This document shows, piece by piece, positions 26,496 through 36,202 of a stretch of 64,000 nt of DNA (the first letter of the stretch is position 1; each line of letters begins with the position of its first letter). Origin of the DNA: Actomonas aquatica. Lineage in GTDB: Bacteria; Verrucomicrobiota; Verrucomicrobiia; Opitutales; Opitutaceae. The position numbers were made by a program, and so were the translations under genes. The stretch lies in the NCBI RefSeq assembly GCF_019679435.2, contig NZ_CP139781.1:1116001-1180000 (forward strand), given 5' to 3'. The notes below the pieces were generated by a model, which was not told where the DNA came from, made no database searches, and saw only the letters and a list, made by a program, of their open reading frames with translations.

Positions 26496-27431
26496 ATGCC
26501 TTCGGTCCATTCACTCGACGCCTCCTCTCTCGTTCATCGCTGGGACAATGCGGTGCCCGCCCGTCTTACCATCGCCCCCGGCGATACCATTGAATTGGAG
26601 ATGGCCGATTCCAGCGGCTTTCAGGTTCAACCCGACTGGACCAAGGAGACGTTCAAAGCGCAGTTTGATGCCCTCAAGGTGCACGCCCTGACCGGTCCTG
26701 TCGCCATCGACGGAGCCGAACCGGGCGACCAATTGGTCATTCATATCGAAGACTACGCGCATCGCGGCTGGGCTTGGACGAGTCTGATTCCCGGGCTCGG
26801 TTTGTTGCCGGAGGATTTCCCCGAACATCATCTCTTTATCTGGAAACTCGCCGACGGTCAGACGACGTCCTTCCCGGGCGTGACCTTGGACCTGCATCCG
26901 TTCGCGGGTATCATCGGCGTGCAACGCGCCGAGGCTGGCGAATTCCGCACCCGCGCGCCCGGGCCCTTTGGCGGCAATATGGATGTGCGCCACCTCTGCG
27001 CCGGCACCACGCTGCACCTGCCGGTCTTTACCAAGGGCGCCAACCTGCTGGCGGGCGACTGCCACGCCGCGCAAGGTGACGGCGAGGTCTGTATCAACGG
27101 CATGGAAGCCCCGATGGGCGGCCGCTTCCGCATCGAGTTGCTAAAGGACAAGCCCCTCTCCTCGCCCTACGCGACCCTGCGCACGCCGCTCGTGCCGCCC
27201 CGCTATCAGGAGAAGCCCTGGCACCTGTTTATCGAGTCCGATGAGAATCCCCGCACCGCCGCCAAAAACGCCGTGCGCCGCGCCATCGAATTCATCATGC
27301 AACGCACCGGCGTGACCGCTGAAATGGCCTATACTCTGTGCAGCGTCGTGCTCGATCTGAAGATTTCCCAGTTGGTGAACCAGCCCACCACCACCGTCAC
27401 CGGCTACCTGCCCGAAGCCATCTTCGACTGA
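26496..27431 (+). CDS. Acetamidase/formamidase family protein
   Basis: A 311-residue enzyme of the acetamidase/formamidase family, hydrolysing small amides to ammonia and acid. Recognised by HRWDNAVPARLTIAPGD at the N-terminus, FGGNMDVRHL (about residue 163), GDCHAAQGDGEV (about 188) and the C-terminal AYTLCSVVLDLKISQLVN. Cytoplasmic, no signal. AAGG seven nt before the ATG is a weak ribosome site. It is divergent from the H-NS-like gene. Substrate unknown. Confidence 0.88.
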   Translation: MPSVHSLDASSLVHRWDNAVPARLTIAPGDTIELEMADSSGFQVQPDWTKETFKAQFDALKVHALTGPVAIDGAEPGDQLVIHIEDYAHRGWAWTSLIPGLGLLPEDFPEHHLFIWKLADGQTTSFPGVTLDLHPFAGIIGVQRAEAGEFRTRAPGPFGGNMDVRHLCAGTTLHLPVFTKGANLLAGDCHAAQGDGEVCINGMEAPMGGRFRIELLKDKPLSSPYATLRTPLVPPRYQEKPWHLFIESDENPRTAAKNAVRRAIEFIMQRTGVTAEMAYTLCSVVLDLKISQLVNQPTTTVTGYLPEAIFD

Positions 27432-27467
27432 TTCCAAACCGGAGTATTGGCAGGCGCCTCCGCGCGG

Positions 27468-27505
27468 CATAACATCCGAACAACCCCAACAAGGAGGATG
27501 TTATG
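27468..27505 (+). promoter_or_regulatory. Hairpin burying the start codon of the gene at 27503
   Basis: CATAACATCC (27468-27477) is the exact reverse complement of GGATGTTATG (27496-27505). The second arm holds the last two bases of the AAGGAGG ribosome site and the whole AUG. The 18-nt loop contains most of the Shine-Dalgarno. If transcribed, a 10-bp stem would block initiation, as in RNA thermometers or attenuators; as DNA it could instead be an operator. Confidence 0.6.
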
Positions 27506-27772
27506 TTCACGATCAAAATCCACCTCGACCCCGCGGAACATGCCGTGATCGGTCGTCTCGCCGACAAACTCCACGTCAGCCCCGAAGACCTCGCCTACGC
27601 CGGACTCGACCACCTCATGAACCACTGCCGCGACGAAGCAGTGCAACGTTCGGTGGTCGAAATCAAAGCCTGGCGCGGAGAAAACCTGCCCGATTGGGCC
27701 GACACCGAACGCTCCGTGCACGCCTACGAAGGTTCGGCCGACGACCAGCCCGAGCAACGCCTGCGCTTCTGA
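27503..27772 (+). CDS. Small hypothetical protein with sequestered start codon
   Basis: An 89-residue acidic protein starting FTIKIHLDPAEHAVIGRLADKLHVSPEDLAYAGLDHLM, a beta strand followed by two helices, reminiscent of small ribbon-helix-helix or antitoxin-like proteins; the C-terminal half is charged and probably flexible. No family recognised. It has the best ribosome site in the window, AAGGAGG five nt before ATG, within a 10-bp inverted repeat that includes the start codon, so translational control is likely. It stands alone between the formamidase gene and ugd, with no toxin partner. Confidence 0.65.
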   Translation: MFTIKIHLDPAEHAVIGRLADKLHVSPEDLAYAGLDHLMNHCRDEAVQRSVVEIKAWRGENLPDWADTERSVHAYEGSADDQPEQRLRF

Positions 27773-27808
27773 AGCGCGACCGCGTCCCACCACGCGCATA
27801 TAAACGAA

Positions 27809-27840
27809 ATCGCCGCGCCCGAGAAACCGGACGCGGCGAT
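27809..27840 (-). terminator. Probable terminator of ugd
   Basis: ATCGCCGCG and CGCGGCGAT form a 9-bp stem around 14 nt. On the minus strand it is followed by TTCGTTTATATG, moderately T-rich. It lies about 35 nt after the ugd stop and could also serve the plus-strand gene ending at 27772. Confidence 0.65.
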
Positions 27841-27874
27841 GGTGAATTCTGTGCGCTTAGACCGCTGAGTGCGT

Positions 27875-29242
27875 TCAGGCTTTGCCCACGCCAAACGCGG
27901 TGAAACCGAGTTCGCGCAGCGCGTCGAGATCGAGCAGGTTGCGCCCGTCGAACAGGAACGCCGGCTTCGGCATGCCCGCCAACACCGCGGCGAAGTCGAT
28001 CGTCTTAAACTCGTCCCATTCGGTCAGCACCGCTACGGCGTGCGCGCCCTGAGCGGCTTCCTCGGCGGAATTGACCACGATCAGACGTTTGCCCGCTTCG
28101 CCTTCTTCGGCGCCAAGCACATCACGGCGAATCTGGTCTTCCGGCACCTTCGGATCGTAAACCACCACCTCAGCCATCTCGGCGAGCAGATCACGGCAGA
28201 CCGAAATCGCCGCCGTTTCGCGGGTGTCGTTGGTGTCCTTCTTGAAGGCAAAGCCCCAGATCGCGATGCGTTTGCCCGCGACGGTGTTGAAGAGGGTTTT
28301 GACGATGCGCGTCGCGAAACGCGTCTTCTGCCAGTCGTTCATCTTCACCACATTCTGCCAATACTCGGCGACCTCCGGCAGACCGAAGCTTTCGCAGAGG
28401 TAGACGAGATTCAGAATGTCCTTCTGGAAACAGGAACCACCAAAGCCGACCGAGGCTTTGAGGAATTTCGGACCGATGCGGCTGTCATGACCAATCGCAC
28501 GCGCGACTTCATCGACGTCGGCTTCGGTCGCTTCACACAGCGCCGAGATCGAGTTGATCGACGAAATGCGCTGGGCGAGAAAGGCGTTGGCCACGAGCTT
28601 CGACAGCTCCGAAGACCACAGGTTGGTCGTGATTATGCGCTCCCGCGGCACCCAGTGGGCATACACGCTGGAGAGGGCTTCCACCGCCGCCTGACCTTCG
28701 GGGGTCTTTTCACCGCCGATAAGCACGCGATCGGGATTGTGCAGGTCCACTACAGCCGTGCCTTCCGCGAGAAATTCCGGGTTGGAGAGCACTTGGAAGG
28801 ACAGACCACGGGAATTGGCGGCGAGGATCTTCTTAATCGTTTCGGCCGTCTTCACCGGGATGGTGGACTTTTCCACGATGATTTTCCCGGAGGTCGCCAC
28901 ATCGGCGATGGTGCGAGCCACCGACTCGATAAAACGCAGATCCGCCGCCCGACCTGCCCCCACGCCGTAAGTCTTGGTCGGCGTATTGACCGCGACGAAG
29001 ATGATATCCGCGGCGTTAATTTCATCGGCGACGGCCGTGGAGAAGAACAGGTTGCGCCCGCGGCTTTCCTTCACGACTTCGTCGAGACCCGGCTCATAAA
29101 TCGGCAGAGTATCGGAATTCCACGCGTCGATCCGCGCTTGATTCATATCCACTACGGTCACGCGAACGTCAGGGGCCTTTTGGGCGATAACCGCCATGGT
29201 GGGCCCACCTACGTAACCAGCTCCGATGCAACAAATCTTCAT
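27875..29242 (-). CDS. ugd: UDP-glucose 6-dehydrogenase
   Basis: Oxidises UDP-glucose twice to UDP-glucuronate for surface polysaccharides. 455 residues: NAD-binding [16 protein letters not shown] at the N-terminus, [23 protein letters not shown], and the catalytic cysteine in [11 protein letters not shown] (about residue 268). The [11 protein letters not shown] loop and length resemble the longer, eukaryote-like group of UDP-glucose dehydrogenases rather than the short bacterial type. Single gene with its own terminator. Confidence 0.95.
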   Translation of the reverse strand: MKICCIGAGYVGGPTMAVIAQKAPDVRVTVVDMNQARIDAWNSDTLPIYEPGLDEVVKESRGRNLFFSTAVADEINAADIIFVAVNTPTKTYGVGAGRAADLRFIESVARTIADVATSGKIIVEKSTIPVKTAETIKKILAANSRGLSFQVLSNPEFLAEGTAVVDLHNPDRVLIGGEKTPEGQAAVEALSSVYAHWVPRERIITTNLWSSELSKLVANAFLAQRISSINSISALCEATEADVDEVARAIGHDSRIGPKFLKASVGFGGSCFQKDILNLVYLCESFGLPEVAEYWQNVVKMNDWQKTRFATRIVKTLFNTVAGKRIAIWGFAFKKDTNDTRETAAISVCRDLLAEMAEVVVYDPKVPEDQIRRDVLGAEEGEAGKRLIVVNSAEEAAQGAHAVAVLTEWDEFKTIDFAAVLAGMPKPAFLFDGRNLLDLDALRELGFTAFGVGKA

Positions 29243-29290
29243 AAGAAAGAGCGCAGCGTGGTAAGCGCCCCCTGCCCTTCCAAGTCTCTT

Positions 29291-30586
29291 TTAGACTTTT
29301 ACGCTACAATTTGGCGACACCGCGAACTGCTGTGCCACCGCGCAAAAGCGACGTCCGGCCTCGGCCAGCTGCGCTTCCGCCAATACGCCAAAACTCAGGC
29401 GAATCGTATCGCTCGGCGCATCGTCACCAAAACACAACTCGCCCGGCACATAGAGCACGCCAGCTTCGACGCAGGCCTGACAGAAAGCGGATTCCAAACT
29501 CGTATCGATACCTTCCGGTGCCCGCAGCCACAGATACAAGCCACCAGCCGGTCGCTCCCAGGTCCAGCCGAGCTCGGGCAGGCCGCCGTCGCGCAGCGCT
29601 GTATCCAGTGCGATCATTTTCTTTTGGTAAGCCGGTCGAATCACCGCGAGTTGCTCCAACAGACCGCCGGTTTCCATCACCGCTTCCATGACGCGCTGAT
29701 TAAAGTTGGCCGTGCCAAAATCATGGTGCGCCTTTACGTGCAGCATCTTTGCCCGCCACTCGATGTCGGAGCAGGTGGCGAAGCCGACTTTCAGGCCCGT
29801 GGCGAACGGCTTCGTGAGTGTCGAGGTATAGAGACGCGGAAACGCCGCCCACTCCGTCATGCTCAACACGCTGGGCGCGGGCCAGGGCTGCTCGTAATAA
29901 ATATCCCGATACGCCGCATCTTCGATCACCGGCACGATCGCTTGATGCGCCTGTAACTGCCGCGCGATCGCCGCTTTCTCGTCCCGCGTGAGGCTGCGGC
30001 CCGAGGGGTTGGAGAAGTAGCTGACAAAATACACCGCCTTCACTTGCGCCAACTCACCGCGCTCGCCCATCGCACCGAGCATTTTCCCGAACGCTTCTTC
30101 GTCGACCAGGCCCGTCGTCTCATCGACCGGAATCGAACGAGACTCGATCCCGAGCCCTTTCAGCATCTCCAAAAACACAAAATAGCTCGGCCGATCCACC
30201 AACACGATGTCGCCCGGATCACACAGCACCTGCATCGCCAGATACAACGCCTGCTGGGAACCGTTGGTGATGAAGCAGCCTCGCTGCACGTCGTGGTAAT
30301 CCAACTCCGGCTCGAGCGCGCAGAGGTGCTGACTCAACAGCCGCCGCAATTCCGGCCGACCATGGTTGCTGCCGTATTGCAGGTATTCGTTGCTCCTATC
30401 CTCCTGCGCCAGACGACGCACCACCGCCTCGACCTGAGCCACCGGCAGAGTGGCGTTATCGGTAAAACCGGCGGCGATCGACAGAAGCGCCGGATTCTCC
30501 AGGGCCATCGCCATCAGGCGCGCGATCGTGGGCGGCTGCGCACGATCGCCGAGAGCGGAAAACGAAGGAGAAACAGAAGAGGACAT
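29291..30586 (-). CDS. Class I PLP aminotransferase (MocR/2-aminoadipate type)
   Basis: A 431-residue fold-type I aminotransferase. NGSQQALYLAMQVLCDPGD is the PLP-phosphate region, DRPSYFVFLEML follows, the Schiff-base lysine is in TSTLTKPFATGLKVGF (about residue 255), and the C-terminus has RLSFGV with the carboxylate-binding arginine. No GntR DNA-binding domain is attached, so it is an enzyme (2-aminoadipate or valine-pyruvate type) and not a MocR regulator. Start at the ATG at 30586. Transcribed after ftsH but separated from it by a terminator. Confidence 0.87.
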   Translation of the reverse strand: MSSSVSPSFSALGDRAQPPTIARLMAMALENPALLSIAAGFTDNATLPVAQVEAVVRRLAQEDRSNEYLQYGSNHGRPELRRLLSQHLCALEPELDYHDVQRGCFITNGSQQALYLAMQVLCDPGDIVLVDRPSYFVFLEMLKGLGIESRSIPVDETTGLVDEEAFGKMLGAMGERGELAQVKAVYFVSYFSNPSGRSLTRDEKAAIARQLQAHQAIVPVIEDAAYRDIYYEQPWPAPSVLSMTEWAAFPRLYTSTLTKPFATGLKVGFATCSDIEWRAKMLHVKAHHDFGTANFNQRVMEAVMETGGLLEQLAVIRPAYQKKMIALDTALRDGGLPELGWTWERPAGGLYLWLRAPEGIDTSLESAFCQACVEAGVLYVPGELCFGDDAPSDTIRLSFGVLAEAQLAEAGRRFCAVAQQFAVSPNCSVKV

Positions 30587-30633
30587 AACGGAAAAGGCCG
30601 CCGAGCGTGGCGGGCCGGACGCAAACATGCGAA

Positions 30634-30667
30634 ACGAAAAACGACGCAGGCATCACACCTGCGTCGT
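30634..30667 (-). terminator. Rho-independent terminator of ftsH
   Basis: ACGACGCAGG and CCTGCGTCGT form a perfect 10-bp stem with a 7-nt loop; on the minus strand TTTTCG follows. It lies about 40 nt after the ftsH stop. Confidence 0.9.
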
Positions 30668-30707
30668 CGAAGTTAAATTACAATCAGCTGCCGGGAGGGT
30701 CGGCCGA

Positions 30708-32735
30708 TCAGGCCGGATGCGGAGCAGCGGAACCGAGACCGGTTTCCGGCTCGTCCTTATCCTTGCTCTTCTTCTCGCCATCGGAATCGGCCGAGGGCTT
30801 GGACTCCACGTCGATCGGCTTGGAGGAAATCACCGGCGACTGGATTTCACCGTGTTCGAGGATTTCCAACACGTGCTTACCCTCGATGGTTTCATACTCC
30901 ATCAGGGCGTCAGCCACCGCCTCGAGCGCAGCGCGGCGTTCGGTGAGGATCTTCGTCGCCCGCTCGTATTGTTCGTCGACGATCTTGCGGATCTCGTGGT
31001 CGATCTGACGTGCGGTCTCCTGGCTGTAGTTCTCGTGACGGGTGATTTCGCGGCCGAGGAAAACGGTGTCCTGATTGTCGCCGTAAGCGATCGGACCGAG
31101 CGGGCTCATACCCCAGTCACACACCATGTGACGGGCCATGCTGGTGACCTGCTTGATGTCGCCAGAAGCGCCGCTGGAGATGTCATCGAAGCAAAGCTCC
31201 TCAGCAATACGACCGCCCAGAGCCATCGCGATCTGGTCGAGCACGCGCTTCTTGTAAGCGCTGAGCTGCTCCTTGCGCGGCACATACATGGCCATGCCGA
31301 GCGCCTGACCACGCGGGAGAATCGTGACCTTGTGAATCGGGAACCACTCGTCGAGCAACAGCGCGCCGATGAGGGCGTGACCAGCTTCATGGACCGCCGT
31401 CTTGCGCTTGTCCTCGTCGTCCATCACGCGGCGGCGTTCGCGACCGAAGAGCACCTTTTCGCGAGCGTCTTCGATGTCGATGGCCTCGACCTTCTTCTTG
31501 TTGCGACGGGCGGCCAGCAGCGCGCCCTCGTTGAGCAGATTGGCCAGCTCGGCACCGGACATGCCGGAAGTGGCGCGGGCCACGGAGCCGAGGTCGACGT
31601 CGTCGGAGAGCGCGATCTTGCGGGCATGCACGCGCAGGATCTGTTCGCGGCCGACGAGGTCGGGCAGATCGACATGAATCTGGCGGTCGAAACGGCCCGG
31701 GCGCAGCAGGGCGTTGTCGAGCACGTCGGGACGATTGGTCGCCGCAACGATGATCACGCCGTCGGTCGTGTCGAAACCGTCCATCTCCACGAGCAGTGAG
31801 TTGAGCGTCTGTTCGCGCTCGTCGTTGCCGCCGCCGAGACCGGCGCCACGTTGGCGACCGACCGCGTCGATTTCGTCGATAAAGATGATGCAGGGCGCGT
31901 TCTTGCGACCTTGTTCAAACATGTCGCGCACGCGGCTCGCGCCGACACCCACAAACATTTCGACAAAGTCGGAACCGGAAACACTGAAGAACGGCACGTC
32001 CGCTTCGCCCGCCACGGCCTTCGCCAGCAGGGTCTTACCGGTGCCAGGAGGGCCGACGAGCAGGATACCCTTCGGGATCTTGCCGCCCATGCGCTGGAAC
32101 TTCTTCGGGTCGCGCAGGAAGTCGACGACTTCGGCGATCTCTTCCTTGGCTTCGTCGCAGCCGGCGACGTTCTTGAAATTCACCTTGTCGCGATCGCGGT
32201 GCAGCATCTTGGCCTTGCTCTTGCCGAAGCTGAGCGCGCCCTTGCCCGCGTTGCGCAGCTGTCGCACGAACAGGAAATAAAGCAGGCCGATGATGATCAC
32301 GAACGGGATGATCTGCCCCGCCAGTTGCGACCACGTGTTGGTCGCCTCGATCTCGCGGAAAATCCCGGTCGCCTGAAGTTTCTCAAGATTGGAATCGGTG
32401 AGACGGCCCTTGGAGCGGAACTCCGCCGTGCTCTCGCCCTTGGCATTGGTGAACTGCTTTTCGTTCGTCTCGCCCGTGATGACGACCCAGTCGCGTCCGC
32501 CGGCCAATTCATTCTTAATCGTGCCCGATTTGATCACGCCCTGCTCCGCTTGCTCCATCACGTCGGCGATCTTGATGTCGGCCGCCGGAGAGACGTTGGC
32601 AGGATTGAGCTGCCACACCACGACCACCAGGCCGATTACTATGATCCAGACCAAGAACACCTTAGGCATTTGGAAACGGTCGGGAGACGGAGGACGGAGC
32701 GGCTTGCGCTTCTTATCAGGATCGTTTTCGGGCAT
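30708..32735 (-). CDS. ftsH: ATP-dependent zinc metalloprotease FtsH
   Basis: Membrane-bound AAA protease that degrades unassembled membrane proteins and short-lived regulators. Two membrane helices (about residues 25-43 and 135-155) flank a periplasmic domain of about 90 residues. The AAA module has Walker A GPPGTGKT (about residue 230), Walker [12 protein letters not shown] and the second-region-of-homology arginines; the zinc site is HEAGH (about residue 450). About 675 residues with a charged, Asp/Lys-rich tail. An ATG at 32735 is used rather than the preceding TTG. tilS upstream on the same strand is a common neighbour. Confidence 0.97.
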   Translation of the reverse strand: MPENDPDKKRKPLRPPSPDRFQMPKVFLVWIIVIGLVVVVWQLNPANVSPAADIKIADVMEQAEQGVIKSGTIKNELAGGRDWVVITGETNEKQFTNAKGESTAEFRSKGRLTDSNLEKLQATGIFREIEATNTWSQLAGQIIPFVIIIGLLYFLFVRQLRNAGKGALSFGKSKAKMLHRDRDKVNFKNVAGCDEAKEEIAEVVDFLRDPKKFQRMGGKIPKGILLVGPPGTGKTLLAKAVAGEADVPFFSVSGSDFVEMFVGVGASRVRDMFEQGRKNAPCIIFIDEIDAVGRQRGAGLGGGNDEREQTLNSLLVEMDGFDTTDGVIIVAATNRPDVLDNALLRPGRFDRQIHVDLPDLVGREQILRVHARKIALSDDVDLGSVARATSGMSGAELANLLNEGALLAARRNKKKVEAIDIEDAREKVLFGRERRRVMDDEDKRKTAVHEAGHALIGALLLDEWFPIHKVTILPRGQALGMAMYVPRKEQLSAYKKRVLDQIAMALGGRIAEELCFDDISSGASGDIKQVTSMARHMVCDWGMSPLGPIAYGDNQDTVFLGREITRHENYSQETARQIDHEIRKIVDEQYERATKILTERRAALEAVADALMEYETIEGKHVLEILEHGEIQSPVISSKPIDVESKPSADSDGEKKSKDKDEPETGLGSAAPHPA

Positions 32736-32839
32736 CAAATCTAGGGACTAAACGGTAACGGTGTGGGTTCCCTCGCCATAAGTCAACGAGGCCCGCCCGC
32801 GTAGTTTTGCGAACGGGTGGCAGTGTGTGATACCCCGAA

Positions 32840-33874
32840 TCACGCCGAGAGTTTCTGAAAATACAACTTCCCTCGCCGGATTCGCACGAAGCCGCCCCGC
32901 CCCAGACTGAAGCGCTGCGTGCGACCGGCCATCGCTTTCGCGAGCAAATCCTCAAACCCTGCCCGTGACAGATCCCCGGGATCGTCCTGCAACGCCAGCC
33001 AACGGTGTAGTGCGCGCCGCCATACAGCCACCGGTTTGCCACCCAAACGCTCCAGGCACAGCACTCCCTCGTCATCGATCGGCGCCAACTCATCCACCCA
33101 GGCGTCCAAGGCGACAGCATCCTCCTCCAAACGCGCCCGACTGAGCGCCGCTCCGGCCACCACGTCGCGCTCTCCGGCGGCCGCCGCCCACGCCGGCAAC
33201 ACGTCCGCCCGCATGCGGTTGCGCAGAAAGGTGTCGGCCGCATTAGACTCATCCTCTCGCCAACGCCCGCCAGCCGCCTGCAGCTCCTCGCGCAAAGCGG
33301 TCCGCGACCAGCCAAGCAAGGGGCGCAAGCGCCAACGCCCATCAGCCCCCATCTGCACCGGCCGGGGAGCCGCCAACCCCTCCGTGCCGCTGCCCCGCGC
33401 CAGCCTCATGAGCAGGGTCTCGGCAATGTCATCTTGTTGGTGCCCCGTCCAAATGACCCGCGCGCGATGTCGCCGGCACACCTCCGCCAAAAAGGTCTGC
33501 CGCGCCGCCCGCGCCTGCGCTTCGCTGGGACGAGTCGGACGCGCTTCCCACCGGGCGCTTTCAAAACGCAGCCCCAGTCCGTCGGCCAATCGCGCACAAA
33601 AGCGCGCGTCGGCGGTCGAGGCGCGCCCCCGCAGTCGATGATCGAAGTGCGCCAGCACCAACTGATCGCGTTTGCGCGGCCAGTGTGCCCCAACCGTCAA
33701 TACCAACGCCACCGAATCCGCCCCGCCCGAACAAGCGAGCACCCAGCGACCACGTCCGGCGGGCTGCCCCGGCGCGACAAACGCCCGCACCGCCGCGTCC
33801 AACGAGTTGACGGGCAAGCGTTCCGCCAGCGCCGCCGCTACCTCGGGCCAGGACGGAGTGCGCGAGCCTGGCAT
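32840..33874 (-). CDS. tilS: tRNA(Ile)-lysidine synthetase
   Basis: Converts C34 of the CAU-anticodon tRNA-Ile to lysidine with ATP and lysine, so that it reads AUA. The PP-loop motif ACSGGADSVALVL lies at about residue 48, with LAHFDHRLRG and TGHQQDDIAETLLMRL further on; EDESNAADTFLRNRMR is the tRNA-contact block. 344 residues; a short C-terminal extension is present. It lies between serS and ftsH on the same strand. Confidence 0.92.
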   Translation of the reverse strand: MPGSRTPSWPEVAAALAERLPVNSLDAAVRAFVAPGQPAGRGRWVLACSGGADSVALVLTVGAHWPRKRDQLVLAHFDHRLRGRASTADARFCARLADGLGLRFESARWEARPTRPSEAQARAARQTFLAEVCRRHRARVIWTGHQQDDIAETLLMRLARGSGTEGLAAPRPVQMGADGRWRLRPLLGWSRTALREELQAAGGRWREDESNAADTFLRNRMRADVLPAWAAAAGERDVVAGAALSRARLEEDAVALDAWVDELAPIDDEGVLCLERLGGKPVAVWRRALHRWLALQDDPGDLSRAGFEDLLAKAMAGRTQRFSLGRGGFVRIRRGKLYFQKLSA

Positions 33875-33923
33875 CGGGGCGGAGGGCTGAAGGCTGGAGG
33901 TGTGCCGACGAGCGTGCGGCGAC

Positions 33924-35195
33924 TCAGCCGAAACGCACGGTGTCGCGACCGAAATACGGCACGAGCGCCGCCGGCAGTTTCACCGAGCCGTCGGCCTGCA
34001 GGTTGTTTTCGAGCAAGGCCGCCAGCACGCGCGGCACCGCGAGACCCGAGCCGTTGAGGGTGTGCACCAGCTCCGGCTTGCCTTCGCTGCCCGCGCGGAA
34101 GCGGATCTTCGCCCGGCGCGCCTGGAATGCCTCGAAGTTCGAGCAGCTCGAAACCTCCAACCAGCGCTGCTGGCCGGCCGCCCAGACTTCGAGGTCATAC
34201 TTCTTCGCCTGGGCAAAACCGAGGTCACCGCCACACATGAGCAGCACGCGATAGGGCAGCTCGAGTTTCTGCAGGAGACGCTCGGCGTCGCCGCGCAGGG
34301 CTTCGAGTTCGTTGTAGCTCTGCGTCGGGTGGACCCACTTGAGCAGCTCCACCTTGTCGAACTGATGGAGGCGGTTGAGCCCGCGCACGTCCTTGCCATG
34401 GCTGCCCGCCTCACGGCGGAAACACGGCGTGTAAGCGCAACGCTTCACCGGCAGTTCGGCCTCTTCCAGGATCTCATCGCGGAAGAAATTCGTGAGCGGC
34501 ACTTCCGCCGTCGGCACCGCGTAGAGTTGGTCGTTCACCGTCTCATACATCTGGCCTTCCTTGTCAGGGAGCTGACCGGTGGCGGTGGCGCTGGCTTCGT
34601 TGACGAAGATCGGCGGGTTCACCTCGGTGTAACCGTTGTGACCGGCTTCATCCAAAAAGAAGTGCAACAGGGCCCGCACCAACTTGGCGCCGTCGCCGAT
34701 GTAGAACGGGAAACCGGCGCCGGTCACCTTCGAGCCGCGCGGAAAATCGAAGACCTTCTCAAAGCCCGGGATATCCCAATGGGCTTTCGCGTCGGGCGAC
34801 ACCGCGTTCACGTCGCCGTGGGTGGCGTGCACCACGTTATCGTCGCCGTTCTTGCCTTCCGGCACGCTCTCGTGCGGCAGGTTCGGCAGCTCGAGCATGG
34901 CAGCCCTCCAAGCGGCTTCGGTCTCGCGCAGCTCGTCTTCCTTGGCTTTCACGCCCACCTTCAACTGCTTCATCTCGCCCACCTTGGCCATGAATTCGGG
35001 CGAGCCCTTGGCGAGTTGGGACATTTCCCCGTTCACCGCCTTTTGCTGCGCGCGCAGCGTTTCGACTTCGGCGAGCTGCTGACGCCAGCGCGTATCGAGC
35101 GCGCTGACCGCGTCGAGATCGACGTTGAGGTGCTTCTTGGCAATCGCCGCGCGGACGAGATCGGGCGATTCACGGAGGAGTTTGGGATCGAGCAT
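33924..35195 (-). CDS. serS: Seryl-tRNA synthetase
   Basis: Class II aminoacyl-tRNA synthetase charging tRNA-Ser and the selenocysteine tRNA if present. The first 100 residues form the antiparallel coiled-coil arm; the catalytic core has motif 2 (FRREAGSHGKDVRGLNRLHQF cut here after FRREAGSHGKDVRG) at about residue 260 and motif 3 near the C-terminus (LNGSGLAVPRVLAALLE). 423 residues from MLDPKLL at 35195, the usual start. Confidence 0.96.
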   Translation of the reverse strand: MLDPKLLRESPDLVRAAIAKKHLNVDLDAVSALDTRWRQQLAEVETLRAQQKAVNGEMSQLAKGSPEFMAKVGEMKQLKVGVKAKEDELRETEAAWRAAMLELPNLPHESVPEGKNGDDNVVHATHGDVNAVSPDAKAHWDIPGFEKVFDFPRGSKVTGAGFPFYIGDGAKLVRALLHFFLDEAGHNGYTEVNPPIFVNEASATATGQLPDKEGQMYETVNDQLYAVPTAEVPLTNFFRDEILEEAELPVKRCAYTPCFRREAGSHGKDVRGLNRLHQFDKVELLKWVHPTQSYNELEALRGDAERLLQKLELPYRVLLMCGGDLGFAQAKKYDLEVWAAGQQRWLEVSSCSNFEAFQARRAKIRFRAGSEGKPELVHTLNGSGLAVPRVLAALLENNLQADGSVKLPAALVPYFGRDTVRFG

Positions 35196-35269
35196 GGCGA
35201 AACGGAAAAGTTTGCCAGCAAAGAGCACCACCCCGCCGCATGCCAACCTCGAAAGCAGGGTTCCCCCAG

Positions 35270-35294
35270 GTAGGGACGGACCGCCGGGCCGTCC
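35270..35294 (+). repeat. GTAG-led REP-like hairpin
   Basis: GTAG followed by GGACGG-accgccggg-CCGTCC in the spacer between the divergent serS and sulfotransferase genes. Unlike most REPs it lies in a 5'-5' spacer. Confidence 0.6.
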
Positions 35295-35361
35295 GCCGCG
35301 GTATCCCCGCTTTTGCCTTCCCCCGCACGGCCTCCCTTCCCAACGTCAACGCCGTCGCCGC

Positions 35362-36171
35362 ATGTCCACCACCGCTTCCGCATCACCTTCCCCCTCCACG
35401 GCTTCCCGCGCCTGGACCATTTTTCGGCAACCCCACTTCAGTCCCTACAAGTGTTACCTGCGGCGTGATCTGGGACTCGGTGTGCTGCTCAATCCCAAGG
35501 TCGGCTCCACCGCGTTCCGCAAGGTCCTGGTTGAAGGTCTCACCAACGCCGGCGCTCGCCCGCAACTCGGCCCGTGGTGGCCCGTCAGCCGCACGCGCCG
35601 CTACACCACCGCGCCGCTGCCCGACTATTTTCACGCCTTCAACCACCAGGACGCCTACGATTTCCGCTGTTTCGTGCGCAACCCCTACGCCCGCGTGCTC
35701 TCCGCTTGGAACGACAAGCTGGTGAAGGGTTTCAACTCCCCCGACTACCCGCGCTCCATGCGTAAACTCGTCCCGCAGCTGCGCCGCTTCGCCGCCGAGC
35801 GCGACCTGCCCGGCGCCGCCGACGACGCCCCCTTCCCTTTTCCGTCCTTCCTCAGCTACATCGAATCCCAGGCCGAGGGCACCCGTAACCAACATTGGGA
35901 TACACAACGTTCGGTCCTGCTGGCCGACCATGTGCGTTACCGCCACACCTTTCACATGGAGACCGAGTTTGTGAGCGGCATGGCCGACACCCTCGCTCTC
36001 GTCGGCATCCCGGCCGATTGGACCGCCCAAAAACTCGCCCGCCCCACCAACGCTTCCGGCAAAATCAAAGAGCCGGTCTACACCGACGAACTCGCCGAAC
36101 GCGTCTATCAACTCTACGCGGTCGACTTCGAACGCTTCGGTTACGACCGCGATTCCTGGCAGGGCATGTAA
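35362..36171 (+). CDS. Sulfotransferase family 2 protein
   Basis: A 269-residue PAPS-dependent sulfotransferase of the carbohydrate type. NPKVGSTAFRKVL (about residue 45) corresponds to the 5'-phosphosulfate loop and CFVRNPYARVLSAWNDKL (about 103) to the 3'-phosphate site. The first 16 residues are Ser/Ala-rich and not clearly a membrane anchor. It probably sulfates a surface glycan or another cell-envelope acceptor. The start at 35362 is the only ATG that leaves the fold intact. An LpxL-like acyltransferase gene follows after 31 nt, so both may act on envelope components. Confidence 0.8.
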   Translation: MSTTASASPSPSTASRAWTIFRQPHFSPYKCYLRRDLGLGVLLNPKVGSTAFRKVLVEGLTNAGARPQLGPWWPVSRTRRYTTAPLPDYFHAFNHQDAYDFRCFVRNPYARVLSAWNDKLVKGFNSPDYPRSMRKLVPQLRRFAAERDLPGAADDAPFPFPSFLSYIESQAEGTRNQHWDTQRSVLLADHVRYRHTFHMETEFVSGMADTLALVGIPADWTAQKLARPTNASGKIKEPVYTDELAERVYQLYAVDFERFGYDRDSWQGM

Positions 36172-36202
36172 GCCCTCCACTCTGCCCTCGTCCCCGCCGC
36201 CC

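Noticed and set aside
29311..29691. Open frames opposite to known genes on the other strand throughout the window (for example over the aminotransferase)
   Set aside because: In GC-rich DNA the antisense of a real gene often stays open; these have no start signals, no family features and no independent codon bias.
30480..31800. Long plus-strand frame over ftsH
   Set aside because: It is the complement of the conserved FtsH AAA and protease domains and has no recognisable protein features.
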